A stretch of 64,000 bases of DNA from Mongoliimonas terrestris (GTDB lineage Bacteria; Pseudomonadota; Alphaproteobacteria; Rhizobiales; Pleomorphomonadaceae): positions 304,600 through 368,599 of the forward strand of contig NZ_MSIG01000005.1 in assembly GCF_001927285.1 (NCBI RefSeq). Reading direction: 5' to 3'. The translations under genes were made by a program, and so were the position numbers. How positions within the stretch are numbered: the first letter of the stretch is position 1; each line of letters starts with the position of its first letter. The notes below the pieces were generated by a model. It did not search any database. It was not told where the DNA came from and was given only the letters and a program-made list of their open reading frames with translations. Shown piece by piece: positions 28,142 through 36,911 of this stretch.

Positions 28142-29149
28142 ATGGCCGAACTCGACCTTCCCCTGATCTGGGCCGGCATCATCGGCGTCGCGGTGATCCT
28201 CTACGTGATCCTCGACGGCTTCGATCTCGGCTGCGGCATCCTCTTCCCGCTTACCCGCGAGGAACACGAGCGGGACCAGATGATGAACTCGGTGGCGCCC
28301 TTCTGGGACGGGAACGAGACCTGGCTGGTGCTCGGCGGCGGCGGACTCTGGGTGGCGTTTCCCGCCGCCTACTCGATCATCATGCCGGCGCTCTACGTGC
28401 CGGTGCTGGTGATGCTGCTGGCGCTCATCTTCCGCGGCGTCGCCTTCGAGTTCCGCTGGGTGGCCAAGCCCAACCACCAGCTCTGGGACCTCGCCTTCTG
28501 GCTCGGCTCCACGGTGGCGGCCTTCGCCCAGGGCCTGATCCTCGGCGGCCTGCTGCACGGCATCGCCATGGAGCAGGGCCGCTTCTCCGGCGGCACCTTC
28601 GACTGGCTGTCGCCCTTCGCCATCATGTGCGGCTTCGGCGTGGTGGCCGGCTATGCGCTGCTCGGCGCCACCTGGCTGCACATGCGCGTGGCGGGCGATC
28701 TGGAGAGGCGGGCGAACGAATGGGCGAAGCCGCTTCTCCTCGCGCTGCTCGGCTTCATCCTGGTCGTCAGCATCTGGACTCCGCTCCACGTGGAGCGGAT
28801 CGCGGCGCTCTGGTTCTCGTGGCCGAACCTTCTCTACCTGTCACCGGTCCCGGTGCTGACGCTGGTGCTGGCGGCGCTCGTCTGGAAGGGCCTCGACGAC
28901 AAGGCGGCGGCAACGCCTTTCCTCGGCTCGGTCGGCATCTTCGTGCTCGCCTTCGCGGGGCTCGCCATCTCCAACTTCCCCTATCTGGTGCCGCCGAGCC
29001 TGACCGTGTGGGACGCGGCCGCCGCGCCGGAATCGCAGATGTTCCTGCTCGTCGGCGTGCTCATCCTCTTGCCGGTGGTGCTCGGCTACACGGTGTTCGT
29101 CTACTACACCTTCCGTGGCCGGATCCGGCCGGGGGAGGGGTACCACTGA
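28142..29149 (+). CDS. cydB: Cytochrome bd-type quinol oxidase subunit II
   Basis: 335 residues with eight to nine membrane helices. The family N-terminus is MAELDLPLIWAGIIG, followed by ILDGFDLGCGILFPL and the conserved NSVAPFWDGNETWLVLGGGGLWVAFP. It stabilises subunit I and is required for heme insertion. The start codon lies one base after the cydA stop (TGACATG), so the two are translationally coupled. The gene ends in a polar tail, and rnhB converges on it 53 bases downstream. Expected use is respiration at low oxygen or under cyanide or nitric oxide stress (family knowledge). Confidence 0.92.
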   Translation: MAELDLPLIWAGIIGVAVILYVILDGFDLGCGILFPLTREEHERDQMMNSVAPFWDGNETWLVLGGGGLWVAFPAAYSIIMPALYVPVLVMLLALIFRGVAFEFRWVAKPNHQLWDLAFWLGSTVAAFAQGLILGGLLHGIAMEQGRFSGGTFDWLSPFAIMCGFGVVAGYALLGATWLHMRVAGDLERRANEWAKPLLLALLGFILVVSIWTPLHVERIAALWFSWPNLLYLSPVPVLTLVLAALVWKGLDDKAAATPFLGSVGIFVLAFAGLAISNFPYLVPPSLTVWDAAAAPESQMFLLVGVLILLPVVLGYTVFVYYTFRGRIRPGEGYH

Positions 29150-29202
29150 AGGGGCGGCGGGTCGGCGCGGGCGGTGATCAGACCGACTGCGCCGGCCGCC
29201 GC

Positions 29203-29886
29203 TCAGGCCTCGTCCGTCGCCTCGCCGTCCTGGCGCAAGGGGCGGAAGCTCATGCGGTGGAGCGGGCAGGGGCCGTGGGCGAGGAGCGCCGCCCGGTGGC
29301 CGGGTGTGCCGTAGCCCATGTGGCGCTCGAAGCCGTAGGCGGGGAAGAGGCCGGCGTAGGCCGTCATCATCCGGTCGCGCGTGACCTTGGCGACGACGGA
29401 GGCCGCCGCGATGGCGGCAACCCGGCCGTCGCCCTTGACGATGGCGGCGCCCTTCAGCCCGCGTGCCGCGACGGCGGGCGGCACGTCCCGCCCGTCGACC
29501 AGCACGCCGACGGGGGTCACCGGCAGGGCCGCGAGCGCGCGGCCCATGGCGGCGAGCGTGGCGGCGCGGATGTTGATGCGGTCGATCAGCGCCGCGGAGG
29601 CGCTCGCCACCGCCACGTGATGGTCGCGGACGATGGCCTCGAAGCAGGCCTCCCGCTCGGCGACGGAAAGCTGCTTGCTGTCGGTAAGGCAGTCCGGGAT
29701 CGGCGCGTCGGTGAGTACGACGGCGGCGGTGACCACGGGCCCCGCCCACGGGCCGCGGCCCGCCTCGTCTATGCCGGCGACGAGGCCCATCCAGCGGCGG
29801 GCGTAGAGGGCTTCGGTCGTGCGGTCGCACACCCCCGGCAGGAGGTCGGCGAACAGGTCCGCATCGGCTGATTCGAGCGCGCTCAT
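29203..29886 (-). CDS. rnhB: Ribonuclease HII
   Basis: 227 residues. Acidic active-site residues are visible in GIDEAGRGPWAGP (Asp-Glu pair), and further conserved segments are LTDSKQLS, VKGDGRVAAIAAASVVAKVTRDRMM and HMGYGTPGHRAAL. RNase HII removes single ribonucleotides and RNA primers from DNA. An N-terminal extension of about 30 residues precedes the conserved core, which is usual in Hyphomicrobiales. The enzyme probably acts alone in the cytoplasm. In related genomes rnhB often lies close to ccrM, but here 13 kb separates them. Confidence 0.93.
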   Translation of the reverse strand: MSALESADADLFADLLPGVCDRTTEALYARRWMGLVAGIDEAGRGPWAGPVVTAAVVLTDAPIPDCLTDSKQLSVAEREACFEAIVRDHHVAVASASAALIDRINIRAATLAAMGRALAALPVTPVGVLVDGRDVPPAVAARGLKGAAIVKGDGRVAAIAAASVVAKVTRDRMMTAYAGLFPAYGFERHMGYGTPGHRAALLAHGPCPLHRMSFRPLRQDGEATDEA

Positions 29887-29956
29887 GATGCCGACGGTGC
29901 CGGAAACCGGCGCGGGAGAAAAGGGCGGACGGAGACGGTGCCAGGTCGGGGCCGGC

Positions 29957-30853
29957 TCAGGCCTCGCCGGCGGCCATGCGCTTCAGCCAGTCGCCGAAGG
30001 TGCGGACCCAATGGCCGCCCGCCATCGCCTCCGGGTAGACGAACCAGTAGCTAGTGCCGGCGTCGAACGCCCGGTCGAACAGGATCTCCAACCGGCCGCT
30101 CTGGAGTTCGGACTCCACCAGGAAGCGCGGGACGAGGGCGACGCCGAGACCGGCGGCGGCGGCTTCCGCGATCATGGCGAACTGGTCGAAGCGGGCGCCG
30201 CGGTAGGCGGCGGCGGTCTCCACCCCGGCCATGGCGAACCAGTCGCGCCAGGCGTCCGGCCGGGTGGACTGGTGGAGGAGGGGGAGGGCTGCGAGGTCGG
30301 CGGGCGCCGCGACGCTGTAGCGGGCCCGGATGTCCGGTGCCGCGACAGGCACCACCGCCTCTCGGCAGAGGTGCTCGCAGACGGCGCCCGGCCACGTGGC
30401 TTCGCCGTGGTGGATGGCGGCGTCCTGGGTGTCCTCGGCGAAGTCGAATGGCGCGAGGCGTACCGTGAAGTTCACCGTCACCTCCGGGTGCGCCGACAGG
30501 AAAGCCGGCAGGCGCGGCATCAGCCAGCGGGTCGCGAAGGTGGGCAGGACGGCGAGGTTGAGCGTCGCCTCGGCGCCAACGCCGCTCATGACTTTTCGTG
30601 TCGCAACGGCCAGCCCTTCCATCAGCGGGGTGATGTCGCGGAGATAGGACCGGCCGGCGTCGGTGAGGATGACGCGCTGGTTTACCCGCTCGAACAGCGG
30701 CACGCCGAGCGCATCCTCCAGTTGGCGGATCTGGCGGCTGATGGCGCCCTGGGTGAGGTGAAGCTCGGCGGCGGCCCTGGAGAAGGAGAGGTGCCGGCCG
30801 GCGCTCTCGAAGGCCAGGAGAGCCGCGATGGAGGGAATCGATCCGCGCTGCAT
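29957..30853 (-). CDS. LysR-family regulator, probably of the adjacent lysine/glutarate genes
   Basis: 298 residues. The N-terminal winged helix-turn-helix is clear (FSRAAAELHLTQGAISRQIRQLEDALGVPLFER, about residues 23-55), followed by the LysR effector-binding domain to the end. It is close in appearance to the GcvA-like group. It is divergent from the aldehyde dehydrogenase gene with a 205-base gap containing CATGAGC direct repeats, the usual set-up in which a LysR protein controls the divergent operon. The effector is unknown; a lysine-pathway metabolite is the reasonable guess. Confidence 0.88.
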   Translation of the reverse strand: MQRGSIPSIAALLAFESAGRHLSFSRAAAELHLTQGAISRQIRQLEDALGVPLFERVNQRVILTDAGRSYLRDITPLMEGLAVATRKVMSGVGAEATLNLAVLPTFATRWLMPRLPAFLSAHPEVTVNFTVRLAPFDFAEDTQDAAIHHGEATWPGAVCEHLCREAVVPVAAPDIRARYSVAAPADLAALPLLHQSTRPDAWRDWFAMAGVETAAAYRGARFDQFAMIAEAAAAGLGVALVPRFLVESELQSGRLEILFDRAFDAGTSYWFVYPEAMAGGHWVRTFGDWLKRMAAGEA

Positions 30854-30878
30854 GAGGGTGCCTTGTTCCAGGCGAGAT

Positions 30879-30898
30879 CATGAGCATTCCGCATGAGC
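30879..30898. promoter_or_regulatory. Direct repeat in the LysR / aldehyde dehydrogenase gap
   Basis: CATGAGC at 30879-30885 and again at 30892-30898, 13 bases apart, just outside the lysR start codon. It is a possible LysR autoregulatory site. Confidence 0.3.
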
Positions 30899-31058
30899 CT
30901 GCCAGTAACTATCGCTTGAAGGCGCACGGGGTGAAGGAGATAACCGGAGCCGTGCCGTTCGGTGGCGAGCGCGGCCTTGCGGTTCTTGCCGTCGCAAGCC
31001 CCGCGCCGCCGCCCCGGACGCCTTCGCCGACCGATGCACCGCCGACCGCAGGACGCCC

Positions 31059-32588
31059 ATGACCGAGACCGCCCGCCCCATCGCCGCCGACGTCGCCGCC
31101 ATCCTGGAGCGCCTGGGCGTTCCGGCCTCGGCCGTGTCGGGCGGTCCGCTCGTCGCCCGCTCGCCGATCACCGGCGAGGTGGTGGCGGAGCTGAAGGACG
31201 CGGGCGCGGCCGAGATGACGGCGGCCATCGGCCGGGCGCACGGGGCCTATCTCGCCTGGCGTACCGTGCCGGCGCCGAAGCGCGGCGAGCTCGTGCGCCT
31301 CTTCGGCGAGGAACTGCGCGCCGCCAAGGCGGACCTCGGCCGGCTGGTGACGCTGGAAGCGGGCAAGATCATCTCCGAGGGCCTCGGCGAGGTGCAGGAG
31401 ATGATCGACATCTGCGACTTCGCGGTCGGCCTCTCACGCCAGCTCTACGGCCTCACCATCGCCACCGAGCGCGTGTCGCACCGGATGATGGAGACCTGGC
31501 ACCCGGTCGGCGTCGTCGGCGTCATCTCGGCATTCAATTTTCCCGTAGCGGTCTGGTCGTGGAACGCCGCGCTCGCCCTGGTGGCGGGCGACTCGGTGGT
31601 TTGGAAGCCGTCGGAGAAGACGCCCCTGACCGCGCTCGCCGTCGAGGCGCTGTTCCGCCGGGCGGCGGCGACGTTCGGCGGCGTGCCGGACGGGCTGCTG
31701 GAGGTCGTCGTCGGCGGCCGTGCGGCCGGCGAGGCGCTGGTGGACGACGCCCGCGTGCCGGTCGTCTCGGCGACCGGTTCGACCGCCATGGGCCGGGCCG
31801 TCGGCCCGCGTCTCGCCAAGCGCTTCGCCCGAGCGATCCTGGAGCTCGGCGGCAACAACGCCGCCATCGTGGCGCCCTCGGCGGACCTCGATCTCGTCGT
31901 GCGCGGCGTCGCCTTCGCGGCGATGGGCACTGCCGGCCAGCGCTGCACCACGCTTCGCCGGCTGATCGTGCACGACAGCGTCTACGACGCGCTCGTGCCG
32001 CGGCTGAAAAAGGCCTACGGCTCGGTGAAGGTGGGCGATCCGCGCGAGGCGGGCGTGCTGGTCGGTCCGCTGATCGACCCGCGCTCGTTCGACGGCATGC
32101 AGGCGGCGCTCGATGCGGCGCGGGCGGCCGGCGGCACCGTGACCGGCGGGGAGCGGGTCCGTGAGGACCTCGGCACTGAGGCCCGCTACGTGCGCCCGGC
32201 GCTGGTGGAGATGCCCGCCCAGGCCGAGATCGTGTGCCACGAGACCTTCGCGCCCATTCTCTACGTAATGCGCTACTCCGATTTCGACGAGGCGCTCGCC
32301 CTTCACAACGGCGTCCCGCAGGGGCTCTCCTCCTCGGTCTTCACCAACGATCTGCGCGAAGCGGAACGCTTTCTTTCCGTGGAGGGCTCCGACTGCGGCA
32401 TCGCCAACGTCAACATCGGTCCTTCGGGGGCCGAGATCGGCGGCGCGTTCGGCGGCGAGAAGGAGACGGGCGGTGGCCGGGAAGCCGGGTCCGACGCGTG
32501 GAAGGCCTACATGCGCCGCGCCACCAACACCATCAACTACGGCCGCGACCTGCCGCTTGCGCAGGGCGTGACCTTCGACGTGGAATGA
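31059..32588 (+). CDS. amaB: ALDH7-family L-aminoadipate-semialdehyde dehydrogenase
   Basis: 509 residues of the aldehyde dehydrogenase superfamily. Catalytic Cys296 lies in [10 protein letters not shown] and the general base Glu262 in LELGGNN; the NAD-site motif [10 protein letters not shown] is present. The sequence resembles the antiquitin (ALDH7) group, for example [23 protein letters not shown], and the C-terminal [26 protein letters not shown]. Bacterial members (AmaB) oxidise aminoadipate semialdehyde (piperideine-6-carboxylate) to 2-aminoadipate in lysine and pipecolate breakdown. It leads the operon continued by gcdH 11 bases downstream and is divergent from a LysR gene. Confidence 0.9.
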   Translation: MTETARPIAADVAAILERLGVPASAVSGGPLVARSPITGEVVAELKDAGAAEMTAAIGRAHGAYLAWRTVPAPKRGELVRLFGEELRAAKADLGRLVTLEAGKIISEGLGEVQEMIDICDFAVGLSRQLYGLTIATERVSHRMMETWHPVGVVGVISAFNFPVAVWSWNAALALVAGDSVVWKPSEKTPLTALAVEALFRRAAATFGGVPDGLLEVVVGGRAAGEALVDDARVPVVSATGSTAMGRAVGPRLAKRFARAILELGGNNAAIVAPSADLDLVVRGVAFAAMGTAGQRCTTLRRLIVHDSVYDALVPRLKKAYGSVKVGDPREAGVLVGPLIDPRSFDGMQAALDAARAAGGTVTGGERVREDLGTEARYVRPALVEMPAQAEIVCHETFAPILYVMRYSDFDEALALHNGVPQGLSSSVFTNDLREAERFLSVEGSDCGIANVNIGPSGAEIGGAFGGEKETGGGREAGSDAWKAYMRRATNTINYGRDLPLAQGVTFDVE

Positions 32589-32598
32589 GGATCCGATC

Positions 32599-33810
32599 AT
32601 GACCGCCATGCCGAAGCCCGTTGCCGACAAGGCCCCCGCTTTCCAGTGGGACGACCCGTTCCTCCTCGACGACCAGCTCACGGAAGACGAGCGGATGATC
32701 CGCGACAGTGCCCGCGCCTACGCGCAGGAGAAGCTGCAGCCGCGCGTGATCGAGGCCTATGCGGAGGAGCGGACCGACCCGTCCATCTTCCGCGAGATGG
32801 GCGAACTCGGGCTCCTCGGCGTGACGCTGCCGGAGGAGTATGGCTGCGCCGGCGCGTCCTACGTGGCCTACGGGCTCGTCGCGCGCGAGGTGGAGCGGGT
32901 GGACTCCGGCTACCGCTCCATGATGAGCGTGCAGTCGTCGCTGGTGATGTATCCGATCTACGCCTACGGCACGGAGGCCCAGCGCAAGCGCTACCTGCCG
33001 AAGCTGGCAAGCGGCGAATGGATCGGCTGCTTCGGCCTGACCGAGCCGGACGCCGGCTCCGACCCGGCAGGCATGCGCACGCGGGCGGAGAAGGTGGCGG
33101 ACGGCTATCGGCTGACCGGCTCCAAGATGTGGATCTCCAACTCGCCGATCGCCGACGTGTTCGTCGTCTGGGCGAAGTCCGATGCCCACGACGGCCAGAT
33201 CCGCGGCTTCGTGCTGGAGAAGGGCATGGCGGGCCTCTCGGCGCCGAAGATCGGCGGCAAGCTGAGCTTGCGCGCCTCCATCACCGGCGAGATCGTCATG
33301 GACGGCGTCGTGGTGCCGGAGGACGCGCTGCTGCCGAACGTCTCCGGTCTCAAGGGTCCGTTCGGTTGCCTCAACCGGGCCCGCTACGGCATCTCCTGGG
33401 GCGTGATGGGCGCGGCGGAATTCTGCTTCCACGCCGCCCGCCAGTACACGCTCGACCGCAAGCAGTTCGGCAAGCCGCTCGCCCAGACCCAACTGGTGCA
33501 GAAGAAGCTCGCCGACATGGAGACCGAGATCGCCCTCGGCCTGCAGGCGAGCCTGCGCGTCGGACGGCTGTTCGACGAGGGGCGGATGGCCCCGGAGATG
33601 ATTTCGCTCGTCAAGCGCAACAACTGCGGCAAGGCCCTCGACATCGCCCGCCACGCCCGCGACATGCACGGCGGCAACGGCATTTCCGGGGAATATCAGG
33701 TGATGCGCCACATGATGAACCTGGAAACCGTGAACACCTACGAGGGCACCCACGACGTCCACGCCTTGATCCTGGGTCGGGCGATCACGGGGCTGCAGGC
33801 GTTCTTTTGA
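32599..33810 (+). CDS. gcdH: Glutaryl-CoA dehydrogenase
   Basis: 403 residues of the acyl-CoA dehydrogenase family. The FAD motifs [13 protein letters not shown] and [12 protein letters not shown] are visible. The catalytic Glu lies in [15 protein letters not shown] near residue 382, and the C-terminal pattern is that of glutaryl-CoA dehydrogenases. The Arg of [12 protein letters not shown] and the GCLNRARYG segment also fit. It converts glutaryl-CoA to crotonyl-CoA and CO2, passing electrons to ETF. The start has a GAGGAT Shine-Dalgarno. A 101-base inverted-repeat element separates it from the CoA-transferase. Confidence 0.95.
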   Translation: MTAMPKPVADKAPAFQWDDPFLLDDQLTEDERMIRDSARAYAQEKLQPRVIEAYAEERTDPSIFREMGELGLLGVTLPEEYGCAGASYVAYGLVAREVERVDSGYRSMMSVQSSLVMYPIYAYGTEAQRKRYLPKLASGEWIGCFGLTEPDAGSDPAGMRTRAEKVADGYRLTGSKMWISNSPIADVFVVWAKSDAHDGQIRGFVLEKGMAGLSAPKIGGKLSLRASITGEIVMDGVVVPEDALLPNVSGLKGPFGCLNRARYGISWGVMGAAEFCFHAARQYTLDRKQFGKPLAQTQLVQKKLADMETEIALGLQASLRVGRLFDEGRMAPEMISLVKRNNCGKALDIARHARDMHGGNGISGEYQVMRHMMNLETVNTYEGTHDVHALILGRAITGLQAFF

Positions 33811-33852
33811 GGGGGCGTTCGGCGCGGATATGCAACCTCATGTCCCCGCCAA

Positions 33853-33953
33853 GATCGTCATGGTCCGCGAAGGCGGACCACCCACGCGTTCTTCTGTAGA
33901 CATGTGAGACAGACCAAATCGTGGATGGTCCGCCTTCGCGGACCATGACGATC
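33853..33953. repeat. Inverted-repeat element with perfect 28-bp arms
   Basis: Arm 33853-33880 and arm 33926-33953 are exact reverse complements over 28 bases, with a 45-base unpaired centre. The core GTCATGGTCCG / CGGACCATGAC is shared with the tandem array at 25.5-26.2 kb. It carries no reading frame of its own and abuts the ribosome-binding site of the next gene. Confidence 0.95.
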
Positions 33954-33974
33954 AGGAGGGTAGCGGACGCCGTC

Positions 33975-35168
33975 ATGACCACCCCGAAACCCCTCGCCGG
34001 CATCCGTGTGCTCGAACTTGCCCGCATCCTCGCCGGGCCGTGGTCCGGGCAGCTTCTGGCCGACCTTGGGGCCGAGGTCATCAAGGTGGAGCGGCCGGGG
34101 GTGGGCGACGATACGCGGGGGTGGGGGCCGCCGTTCGTCACCGCGGCGGACGGGACGGCGTGGGGCGCGGCCTATTTCCATGCGTGCAACCGCGGGAAGC
34201 GATCCGTGGCGGTGGACTTCGAGCAGGCGGACGGGCAGCGCGTGGTGCGGGCGCTGGCGGCCGAGTGCGACGTGGTGATCGAGAACTTCAAGGTCGGCGG
34301 GCTCCTGAAGTACGGGCTCGACATGGCGGCGCTCCGCGCCCTCAACCCGCGCCTCGTCACCTGCTCCATCACCGGGTTCGGCGCAGACGGGCCCTATGCC
34401 AACCGGGCCGGCTACGACTTCATGATCCAGGGCATGGCCGGCATCATGGACGTGACCGGCGATCCGGCGGGTGAGCCGCAGAAGGTGGGTGTGGCGGTGG
34501 CGGACATCTTCACCGGCGTCTACGCCACGGTCGGCATCCTGGCGGCGCTCCGCCGGCGCGATACGACCGGAGTGGGCGGGCATGTGGACATGGCGCTTCT
34601 CGACAGCGCGGTCGGCATCCTGGCCAACCAGGCTATGAACTATCTCGTCTCCGGCCGGGCGCCGACCCGCCTCGGCAACGCCCATCCGAACATCGTGCCC
34701 TATCAGGTGTTCGCCGTTGCCGATGGGCACGTGATCGTGGCGGTCGGCAACGACGGCCAGCACAAGCGCTTCTGCGACGTGATCGGCGCCGGGCACCTTT
34801 CGGGCGAGCCCTACACGTTCAACCGCGACCGGGTGCGCCTGCGAGACGAACTGGTGCCGCTGCTGGCGCCCTTCGTCGCCCCGTTCACCCGCGACGACCT
34901 CCTTGCCCGCCTGGAGCAGGCCGGCGTGCCGGCCGGGCCGATCAACACCATCGCGGACGTGTTCGCGGACCCGCAGGTAGTCCACCGTGGCCTTCGCCTC
35001 GATCTCGTGGCGGCCGACGGATCGACCGTACCGGGGATCGCCTCCCCCATCGTGCTCGACGGCGTCCGTCAGGTGGCGAACGGGCCGAGCCCACGGCTCG
35101 GGGCGGACACGGCGGCCGTGCTCGGCGCCTTCAACATCGCACTTCCTTCTGCGGAGTCTGAGACTTGA
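33975..35168 (+). CDS. Class III (CaiB/BaiF) CoA-transferase, probably succinyl-CoA:glutarate
   Basis: 397 residues from the ATG at 33975; AGGAGGG lies 15 bases upstream, immediately after the inverted-repeat element. Family features are GIRVLELARILAGPW at the N-terminus, GAEVIKVERPG, and the catalytic Asp at about residue 177 (VGVAVADIFTG). These enzymes move CoA between carboxylic acids. Next to glutaryl-CoA dehydrogenase the likely reaction is succinyl-CoA plus glutarate to glutaryl-CoA, as for mammalian SUGCT. Its stop codon overlaps the start of the ThDP enzyme (TGATG), so the two are translated together. Other dicarboxylate substrates are possible. Confidence 0.85.
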   Translation: MTTPKPLAGIRVLELARILAGPWSGQLLADLGAEVIKVERPGVGDDTRGWGPPFVTAADGTAWGAAYFHACNRGKRSVAVDFEQADGQRVVRALAAECDVVIENFKVGGLLKYGLDMAALRALNPRLVTCSITGFGADGPYANRAGYDFMIQGMAGIMDVTGDPAGEPQKVGVAVADIFTGVYATVGILAALRRRDTTGVGGHVDMALLDSAVGILANQAMNYLVSGRAPTRLGNAHPNIVPYQVFAVADGHVIVAVGNDGQHKRFCDVIGAGHLSGEPYTFNRDRVRLRDELVPLLAPFVAPFTRDDLLARLEQAGVPAGPINTIADVFADPQVVHRGLRLDLVAADGSTVPGIASPIVLDGVRQVANGPSPRLGADTAAVLGAFNIALPSAESET

Positions 35169-36832
35169 TGACGGATCTCCAAGCCCGTACCGGCGGCCGC
35201 ATCCTGGTCGACCAGCTTCTGGCCCAAGGGGTGGAGCGCCTCACCTGCGTGCCGGGCGAGAGCTATCTCGCCGTGCTAGACGCGCTCCACGACGCCAGCA
35301 TCGACGTGCTCGTCTGCCGCAACGAGGGCGGGGCGGCCATGATGGCGGAGGCCTACGGCAAGCTCACCGGCCGGCCGGGCGTCTGCTTCGTCACCCGCGG
35401 GCCGGGCGCCACCAACGCCAGCCCGGGGCTGCACATCGCCGCGCAGGACTCCACGCCGATGATCCTCTTCGTCGGGCAGGTGGAGAGCGCCATGAAGGGA
35501 CGCGAGGCCTTCCAGGAGCTCGACTACCGCGCGGTGTTCGGCTCCATCGCCAAGTGGGTGGTGGAGATCGACGACGCGGCCCGGATCCCGGAACTCGTCG
35601 CCCGGGCGTTTCGCGTGGCGACGCAAGGGCGGCCCGGTCCGGTGGTGATCGCCCTGCCGGAGGACGTGCTCACCGATCTCGCCACCGTGGCGGACGCCCC
35701 GAAGGTGGAGCCGGTGGAGACCTGGCCGGGGCTCACCGACATGGTGCGGCTGCAGAAGCTGCTCTGGGCGGCGGAACGACCGCTCGTGATCCTCGGCGGA
35801 TCCCGCTGGTCAGAGAAGGCGGTGCGCCAGATGGTGCGCTTTGCCGAGCGGTTCGACCTGCCGGTGGCGACGTCCTTCCGTCGCGCCACCCTTTTCCCGG
35901 CTAAGCACCCGAACTACGCCGGCGACGTCGGCATCGGGCCGAACCCGAAGCTTGCCGCGCGGGTGAAGGAGGCGGACGTGCTGGTGCTCGTCGGCGGTCG
36001 GCTCTCCGAGATGCCGTCGTCGTCCTACACGCTTCTCGACGTGCCGACGCCGCGCCAGACGCTCGTCCATGTGCACGCGAACGCGGAGGAGATCGGCCGC
36101 GTCTACCAGCCGGCGCTCGGCATCAACGCCTCGGCGAGCGCCTTCGCGGCGGCGCTGGAGACCGTGCATCCGCCCGTGTCCATCCCGTGGGGCGAGCGCA
36201 CCCGGGAAGCGCGGGCCGACTTCCTCGCCTGGACCGAGACGCCGAAGACGCTGCCCGGCGCTTTCCAGTACGGCGAGGTGATGGCCTGGCTGCGTGCGCG
36301 GCTGCCGGAGGACACGATCGTCTGCAACGGCGCCGGCAACTATGCCATCTGGGTGCACCGCTACTGGCGGACCAACAGCTTCGCCTCGCAGTTGGCGCCG
36401 ACCTCCGGCTCCATGGGCTACGGCCTGCCGGCGGCCGTGATGGCCAAGCGCCAGCGGCCGGAGAGCCCGGTGGTGTGCTTTGCCGGCGACGGGTGCTTCC
36501 TGATGAACGGCCAGGAGTTCGCCACCGCCGTCCAGTACGGCATCCCGATCGTGGTGCTGGTGATCGACAACGGCATGTTCGGCACCATCCGCATGCACCA
36601 GGAGCGCCACTATCCGGGCCGCCCCTCCGCCACGGCGCTGACGAACCCCGACTTCAACGCCTACGCCCGCGCCTTCGGCGGCCACGGCGAGACCGTATGG
36701 ACGACGGAGGAATTCGCGCCCGCCTTCGAGCGGGCGGTGGCGAGCGGCAAGCCGGCCATCCTGCACTGCTTCATCGATCCGCAGGCCATCACGCCGGCGA
36801 AGACGCTGGACGAGATCAGCCTTGGCGGGTGA
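35168..36832 (+). CDS. Thiamine-diphosphate enzyme, acetolactate-synthase-like
   Basis: 554 residues with the three-domain layout of the acetolactate synthase/pyruvate decarboxylase family. The catalytic Glu53 lies in VCRNEGGAAMMAEAYGK, a central domain runs over about 190-330, and the ThDP/Mg2+ motif is FAGDGCFLMNGQEF with VLVIDN. The start overlaps the CoA-transferase stop, so the two products probably act in one route. No regulatory subunit (ilvH) is nearby and the gene is outside any isoleucine/valine context, so biosynthetic acetolactate synthase is unlikely. In a lysine-to-glutarate route a 2-oxoadipate decarboxylase would fit; that is inference only. Confidence 0.8.
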   Translation: MTDLQARTGGRILVDQLLAQGVERLTCVPGESYLAVLDALHDASIDVLVCRNEGGAAMMAEAYGKLTGRPGVCFVTRGPGATNASPGLHIAAQDSTPMILFVGQVESAMKGREAFQELDYRAVFGSIAKWVVEIDDAARIPELVARAFRVATQGRPGPVVIALPEDVLTDLATVADAPKVEPVETWPGLTDMVRLQKLLWAAERPLVILGGSRWSEKAVRQMVRFAERFDLPVATSFRRATLFPAKHPNYAGDVGIGPNPKLAARVKEADVLVLVGGRLSEMPSSSYTLLDVPTPRQTLVHVHANAEEIGRVYQPALGINASASAFAAALETVHPPVSIPWGERTREARADFLAWTETPKTLPGAFQYGEVMAWLRARLPEDTIVCNGAGNYAIWVHRYWRTNSFASQLAPTSGSMGYGLPAAVMAKRQRPESPVVCFAGDGCFLMNGQEFATAVQYGIPIVVLVIDNGMFGTIRMHQERHYPGRPSATALTNPDFNAYARAFGGHGETVWTTEEFAPAFERAVASGKPAILHCFIDPQAITPAKTLDEISLGG

Positions 36833-36911
36833 GCCGCGGCCCGGTGGGGCGGCGGACCGCCCGCCGACCGCCGCCGACACTGCTTTGGAAACGCCACGAG
36901 TTCCCCGACCC

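Noticed and set aside
33975..36832. Formyl-CoA transferase plus oxalyl-CoA decarboxylase pair
   Set aside because: The class III CoA-transferase and ThDP enzyme pairing resembles oxalate degradation, but the ThDP protein looks like the acetolactate-synthase group and the neighbour is glutaryl-CoA dehydrogenase.
35168..36832. Biosynthetic acetolactate synthase large subunit (ilvB)
   Set aside because: No ilvH/ilvN or ilvC gene is near, and the gene is coupled to a CoA-transferase in a catabolic cluster.
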